Assembly (NCBI GenBank): GCA_963669405.2
Contig: CAXXHF010000003.1
Coordinates: 372,001-436,000 of the forward strand
DNA: 64,000 nt
Reading direction: 5' to 3'
Source: Aureisphaera sp963669405
Lineage (GTDB): Bacteria > Bacteroidota > Bacteroidia > Flavobacteriales > Flavobacteriaceae
Part shown: positions 60,367 through 64,000 of the stretch, piece after piece
Position numbering within the stretch: position 1 is the first letter of the stretch
How the letters are laid out: the number at the start of each line of letters is the position of its first letter
Notes under the pieces: model-generated
What the model was told of the DNA's origin: nothing
The model's database searches: none
What the model saw: the letters and a program-made list of their open reading frames with translations, nothing else
Made by a program: the position numbers and the translations under genes

Positions 60367-60525
60367 TTATAACAATACTTTGGCGTACATATTAATACTC
60401 CTTCCTACATTGGGTATGCCATCACCTTTAAGCCGGGATAAGTAAAAAACTGGAAATTGGTAGGGAGTATTTTTGAGTGATTATTCTAAAAAAATGATTT
60501 TGTAATGCTGTACATTCGTTTTATC

Positions 60526-60825
60526 TTATTTTAGTAAAAATCCCAAACCCATACCTCGGAGCATTTTCTTTTCGAAGTTCCAAAAAAACGAAAATTCTCC
60601 AAATAACCACCCAAAGAATACCAACAATACTTGGTAAATAGGGAAGATTATGAGAATTCTAACAGGCCAATAGATATACCAGCCCATCTCTTTGGTAATC
60701 CTTATAGTATCTGTTAATGGTCCTGCAAATTTTGCTGAAGTACTCCCAGTAATAGCGAAAACGATAAAAATAACTGTAAGCTGCCAGTTGGTGGTGATAC
60801 CCCAACGCTCTTTGAGTTTCTTCAT
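60526..60825 (-). CDS. DUF6787-like small membrane protein
   Basis: This 99-residue protein begins MKKLKERWGITTNWQLTVIF, with two membrane helices (about residues 14-32 and 52-75) and a C-terminal ending KMLRGMGLGFLLK. The start RWGI-x-x-NWQL and the phrase VFAITGSTSAKFAGPLTD match the DUF6787 pattern as I remember it. It begins one base after the stop of the DUF6146-like gene, so both are on one transcript. Function unknown. Confidence 0.85.
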   Translation of the reverse strand: MKKLKERWGITTNWQLTVIFIVFAITGSTSAKFAGPLTDTIRITKEMGWYIYWPVRILIIFPIYQVLLVFFGWLFGEFSFFWNFEKKMLRGMGLGFLLK

Positions 60826-60826
60826 A

Positions 60827-61264
60827 TTACCCTCTTCTTACACCACGACTTCCAATAAAATACTGATCATATCGTTGTTGGAAATAGAGGAAATAATTGT
60901 ACAAAAGGTAATTTACTTCGTACCCATAATCAATATTGAACTCATAGTTAATTTCCTGTTGGTACAAATTTCTATCGTACTGTTGAAAATTCATCACTCG
61001 GCGGTTGTATTCTAAGACAAACTGTTGGTTTTTACGTTCTAAGAAATCTTGTCCATAATAACCTCTGGGTTGTTGTGTAACCAACCAAGAATTGAATCCA
61101 GGTTCAATAATTAGGATTTCGTATTCCAGCTCTTCGTTTGCAATTTTAACGGTATCATTGGTTGCATCTGCGACATCGGTAGAATCCTTCTGAACAACTG
61201 ATTTAGAACTATCGCAACTTGCAAAAGCTAGAATACAAATAAGGATGATTGCAAAATACTTCAT
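60827..61264 (-). CDS. DUF6146-like lipoprotein
   Basis: The N terminus MKYFAIILICILAFASC is a lipoprotein signal (Cys 17). The mature part contains a short acidic spacer and then YEILIIEPGFNSWLVTQQPR, followed by a tyrosine/asparagine-rich end (YEVNYLLYNYFLYFQQRYDQ), a pattern I associate with DUF6146. Such proteins are probably periplasmic or outer-membrane anchored. It is the first gene of an operon with the DUF6787-like gene. Confidence 0.85.
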   Translation of the reverse strand: MKYFAIILICILAFASCDSSKSVVQKDSTDVADATNDTVKIANEELEYEILIIEPGFNSWLVTQQPRGYYGQDFLERKNQQFVLEYNRRVMNFQQYDRNLYQQEINYEFNIDYGYEVNYLLYNYFLYFQQRYDQYFIGSRGVRRG

Positions 61265-61332
61265 AGCTCATGATTTAAGTTATAAATTTACAAAAACACC
61301 AGTGTTTAAGCTTTTTTTTAACTGGGTTTAAC

Positions 61333-61365
61333 AAAAAATGTGCCTTAAACGATGTCTAAGGCACA
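61333..61365 (-). terminator. Rho-independent terminator of the DUF937/serA transcript
   Basis: On the minus strand the stem TGTGCCTTA / TAAGGCACA with a 9-nt loop is followed by a T run, 25 bases after the DUF937 stop codon. Confidence 0.9.
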
Positions 61366-61390
61366 TAGGTATATTTTAAGGTTCTTGGGT

Positions 61391-62035
61391 TTATCGTCCT
61401 CCAAAGAGTCCTCCAAGCAGGCCACCTAGGCCTCCTTTCTTTTTATTTCCACCGCCTAATACCATACCGGCAACATCATCCAAGATACTACCATCATTAT
61501 CTCCATCTAAGATAGATTCTATCAAGCTTTGTTGTTTTGGTTGTGCACTTCCACCTCCCATGAGGCCTCCTAAAAGATCGCCAATACCAGATTGCGAACT
61601 TACGTTTTGTTGTCTTTGTTGCTTTCCTAAGAAACCTAATAGGATAGGAGCAGCAACTTGTAAAATTTGCATTACAGAACCGGAATCCATTCCTGATTTA
61701 TTGGAAAGCGCACTGGCTACATTATTTTGAGAACCTCCAAGAACATGGCCTAAAATCCCCATTCCATCATCTTTTACGGATTGATCTACACCTCCGCCAA
61801 AGAGTCCTCCAAGATTATCTAAAATACTTCCGTCATGTTTTCCATTAAGGGCACCCAACAGTCCCTCTGCACCATCTGGGGTGGAAGCATTGCGCTTCAT
61901 AGCCCCCATTAAAATTGGAAGTCCCATTTGCAATACTGAAGCTGTTTTATCAGCGGGTTGATTGGTTTCATTACTTACGCCACTGATAATCTGGCGTCCA
62001 AGGTCACTATTCAATAAATCTAATAATCCTGACAT
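61391..62035 (-). CDS. DUF937 domain protein
   Basis: This 214-residue soluble protein belongs to the DUF937 family: it begins SGLLDLLNSDLGRQIISGVS, has SVLQMGLPILMGAMKRN, and repeats the helix pattern later with MQILQVAAPILLGFLGKQ. Glycine-rich linkers (LGGLFGGG, GGLGGLLGGLFGG) separate the helices. The function of this family is unknown. It lies 50 bases after serA and is closed by a strong terminator, so it is probably the third gene of the serC-serA transcript. Confidence 0.9.
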   Translation of the reverse strand: MSGLLDLLNSDLGRQIISGVSNETNQPADKTASVLQMGLPILMGAMKRNASTPDGAEGLLGALNGKHDGSILDNLGGLFGGGVDQSVKDDGMGILGHVLGGSQNNVASALSNKSGMDSGSVMQILQVAAPILLGFLGKQQRQQNVSSQSGIGDLLGGLMGGGSAQPKQQSLIESILDGDNDGSILDDVAGMVLGGGNKKKGGLGGLLGGLFGGR

Positions 62036-62085
62036 CTTTTACATTTTTGGTTATTTCCTACAAGGTACTAAAAGTTAAGAACAAA

Positions 62086-63036
62086 TTAGCTTAGCAAAGA
62101 AATAATTTGGCTTGCTAATTCAGTACCAATACGGTCTTGAGCTTCTTTGGTAGCCGCTCCAATATGTGGGCTTAAAGATACTTTCCCATTCATTAAAACC
62201 TTAATTGCAGGTGTTGGTTCAGCTTCAAAAACATCAAGGCCTGCAAAAGATAGTTTACCATCTTCTAGTGCATCCAATAAAGCAACTTCATCTATGACAC
62301 CTCCACGAGCAGCATTGATAAGCGCCGCACCAGGTTTCATTTGTTCAAGTTCTGCTTTTCCAATAACATATTCTTTTTGTGCAGGTACATGCAGGGTTAT
62401 GAAATCACTTTCTGCCAAGAGTGTAGAAAGTTCTGTATGCTCAAAAGAAAAAGAGACTTGTTGTCCGTCAAAGAAATTGACAGAAACATGGGCTTTTTCT
62501 ACATAGGTATCGCTGTAGATTACTCTCATACCTACGCCCAATGCAATTTTAGCTACTTCTTGGCCTATGCGTCCAAAACCAATAATCCCCATGGTTTTTC
62601 CACGTAGTTCCATACCACTGGCATAGCTTTTCTTTAAATCCTTGAACTTGGTATCTCCTTCCAAAGGCATATTTCGGTTGGCATCGTACAAAAAGCGAAC
62701 CCCTCCGTACAAATGAGCAAATACCAATTCGGCAACAGATGCAGAAGAAGCGGCTGGCGTATTGATTACGTGTAGGCCTTTTTCACGGGCATATGCCACA
62801 TCTATGTTATCCATACCAACACCACCACGCCCAATCAATCTTAGGCTAGGGCAGGCATCTATAATGTCCTTTCTTACTTTGGTTGCACTTCGCACCAAAA
62901 TACCTGTAATTTCTTGCTCATTTATATAGTTAATCAACTGTTCTTGAGCTACCTTCGTTGTAATCACTTCAAAACCACCTTGACTTAAGGCATCTATTCC
63001 ACTTTGAGAGATTCCGTCGTTTGCGAGGATTTTCAT
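62086..63036 (-). CDS. serA: D-3-phosphoglycerate dehydrogenase-like D-2-hydroxyacid dehydrogenase
   Basis: This 316-residue enzyme has the D-isomer-specific 2-hydroxyacid dehydrogenase fold: IGRGGVGMDNIDVAYAREKG, the NAD-binding loop GKTMGIIGFGRIGQEVAKIA, catalytic Arg/Glu region in NAARGGVIDEVALLDALEDG, and catalytic His in LSPHIGAATKEAQ. It lacks the C-terminal ACT domain of the long form. It lies 21 bases after serC, so it is most likely the phosphoglycerate dehydrogenase of serine synthesis, feeding 3-phosphohydroxypyruvate to SerC. The short form makes serine feedback less likely. Confidence 0.92.
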   Translation of the reverse strand: MKILANDGISQSGIDALSQGGFEVITTKVAQEQLINYINEQEITGILVRSATKVRKDIIDACPSLRLIGRGGVGMDNIDVAYAREKGLHVINTPAASSASVAELVFAHLYGGVRFLYDANRNMPLEGDTKFKDLKKSYASGMELRGKTMGIIGFGRIGQEVAKIALGVGMRVIYSDTYVEKAHVSVNFFDGQQVSFSFEHTELSTLLAESDFITLHVPAQKEYVIGKAELEQMKPGAALINAARGGVIDEVALLDALEDGKLSFAGLDVFEAEPTPAIKVLMNGKVSLSPHIGAATKEAQDRIGTELASQIISLLS

Positions 63037-63057
63037 ATATCTATTTTGAATAATTTA

Positions 63058-64000
63058 TTATGATTGTTTTTCGAATTCTTGCATCACATCCACTAATACC
63101 TGAACGCTTTCCAGAGGCAATGCATTGTACATAGATGCGCGGTAACCACCTACACTTCTATGCCCATTAAGGCCATTGATTCCCGCTTCTTTCCAAAGAC
63201 TGTCAAACAAGGATCCATCTACTCCTTCCGCAACATTGAAAGTTGCGTTCATGTTAGAGCGGTCTTCTTTAGCAGCAAAACCAACAAATAATGGGTTACG
63301 ATCAATTTCATTGTATAATAGAGTCGCTTTGGCATCATTCACTTTTTCTATAGCAGGAATACCCCCCAAATCCTTTAACCACTGTAATGTAAGCATAGAA
63401 ACATATACAGCAAATACGGAAGGGGTATTGAACATACTATCCTTACCAATGTGAACCTGATAATCTAACATAGAAGGGATGACACGATCTACTTTTCCTA
63501 AAACGTCTTCTTTTATGATTACTAATGTAGTACCGGCAGGTCCCATATTCTTTTGTGCTCCAGCATAGATTATATCGAATTTTGAAAAATCCAGTTGACG
63601 CGAAAAAATATCACTACTCATATCACACACCAAAGGAACATTCACCTGTGGGAAATCCTTCATTTGGGTTCCAAAAATGGTATTGTTACTCGTGCAGTGA
63701 AAATAATCTGCATCGCTAGGCACTTCATATCCTTTTGGAATGTAATTGAAATTAGCATCTTTAGAGGAAGCTACTTCAACCAATTCTCCAAACAGCTTTG
63801 CTTCTTTAATGGCCTTGCTGGACCAAGTTCCCGTATTGAGGTATGCTGCTTTGGATTGCAATAAATTATAGGCAACCATTAAGAATTCTAAGCTAGCTCC
63901 ACCCTGTAGAAACAATGCTTTGTAGCCTTTGCCCTGGAGTCCCAAATGCTCTAATGCCAAGGACTGAGCAGTTTCCATAACTGACACGAAATCTTTACTT
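63058..64000 (-). CDS. serC: Phosphoserine transaminase SerC (5' end outside window)
   Basis: This is the greater part of SerC, the class V PLP aminotransferase that converts 3-phosphohydroxypyruvate and glutamate to phosphoserine. The frame is open to the window end (SKDFVSVMETAQSLALEHLG), so the start lies beyond. Visible are FLQGGASLEFLMVAYNLL, the PLP lysine in FDIIYAGAQKNMGPAGTTLV, and the C-terminal GHRSVGGYRASMYNALPLES. Only the first 40-45 residues are missing. It is the first visible gene of the serC-serA operon. Confidence 0.95.
   Translation of the reverse strand, partial: SKDFVSVMETAQSLALEHLGLQGKGYKALFLQGGASLEFLMVAYNLLQSKAAYLNTGTWSSKAIKEAKLFGELVEVASSKDANFNYIPKGYEVPSDADYFHCTSNNTIFGTQMKDFPQVNVPLVCDMSSDIFSRQLDFSKFDIIYAGAQKNMGPAGTTLVIIKEDVLGKVDRVIPSMLDYQVHIGKDSMFNTPSVFAVYVSMLTLQWLKDLGGIPAIEKVNDAKATLLYNEIDRNPLFVGFAAKEDRSNMNATFNVAEGVDGSLFDSLWKEAGINGLNGHRSVGGYRASMYNALPLESVQVLVDVMQEFEKQS

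Noticed and set aside
1..64000. CRISPR arrays, tRNA or rRNA genes, insertion sequences, phage genes
   Set aside because: No regularly spaced repeats, no cloverleaf-like segments with T-loop signature, and no transposase, integrase or phage proteins were recognised in any frame.

Overview
The window looks like a chromosomal segment from a marine-type member of the Bacteroidota, most probably family Flavobacteriaceae. Supporting signs are the AT-rich sequence, several perfect TAnnTTTG (-7) promoter boxes, weak Shine-Dalgarno signals, type IX secretion (T9SS) type A C-terminal sorting tails, a serine-palmitoyltransferase-like enzyme, and many small families typical of the group (DUF4834, DUF5916, DUF6146, DUF6503, DUF6624, DUF6787). 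No tRNA, rRNA, CRISPR array, transposase or phage gene was seen. Nearly all the sequence is coding.

Layout. 1-2.3 kb: the end of a cysteine synthase-family gene and an alpha-oxoamine synthase. 2.3-5.3 kb: a LytS/LytR-type two-component pair and a divergent membrane-anchored phosphoesterase. 5.4-19 kb: loosely packed accessory genes, including AraC regulators, VOC, TfoX-like and SRPBCC small proteins, an unusual methyltransferase with two similar N-terminal segments, a propeller lipoprotein, a frameshifted vanadium haloperoxidase and an esterase. 19-25.4 kb: a GNAT-like/outer-membrane-protein pair, DUF4834, YfhO and a GT4 glycosyltransferase. 25.4-30.5 kb: two tandem secreted paralogues with sigma-54-like promoters and three T9SS cargo proteins. 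30.5-39.3 kb: uvrA, an ECF sigma factor with a 50-residue companion, a double-HTH AraC regulator with SnoaL-like and YHS genes, a TIR-like protein, and a DUF6624/ExbB-like pair. 39.5-51.5 kb: an orphan metallopeptidase-like protein with an eCIS/DUF4157-type leader, an S41 peptidase, an Fe-S-less endonuclease III, Bcp, an MBL hydrolase, and a long minus-strand run holding a DHOase-like protein without its HxH motif and a BatA/VWA protein. 51.6-54.8 kb: a probable inserted cassette. 54.8-64 kb: LolD-like ABC ATPase, DUF5916, msrA-folE and serC-serA.

The most interesting structure is an 807-residue protein with SHxW, WxDY and RxWCxxE signatures resembling eukaryotic-type TIR/HET-like signalling domains. 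It is flanked by a 45-bp direct repeat matching 43 of 45 positions; one copy is the 3' coding end of the neighbouring gene. The same arrangement, more decayed, surrounds an esterase gene at 17.5-19.1 kb, where a broken copy of the 3' end of a GNAT-like gene remains. In both cases a cargo gene sits convergent to a target gene, with the target's 3' end duplicated beyond the cargo. This suggests a shared way of acquiring genes at gene 3' ends. An orphan TIR-like protein (36.7 kb) and the orphan eCIS-leader protein (39.5 kb) are further candidate conflict genes.
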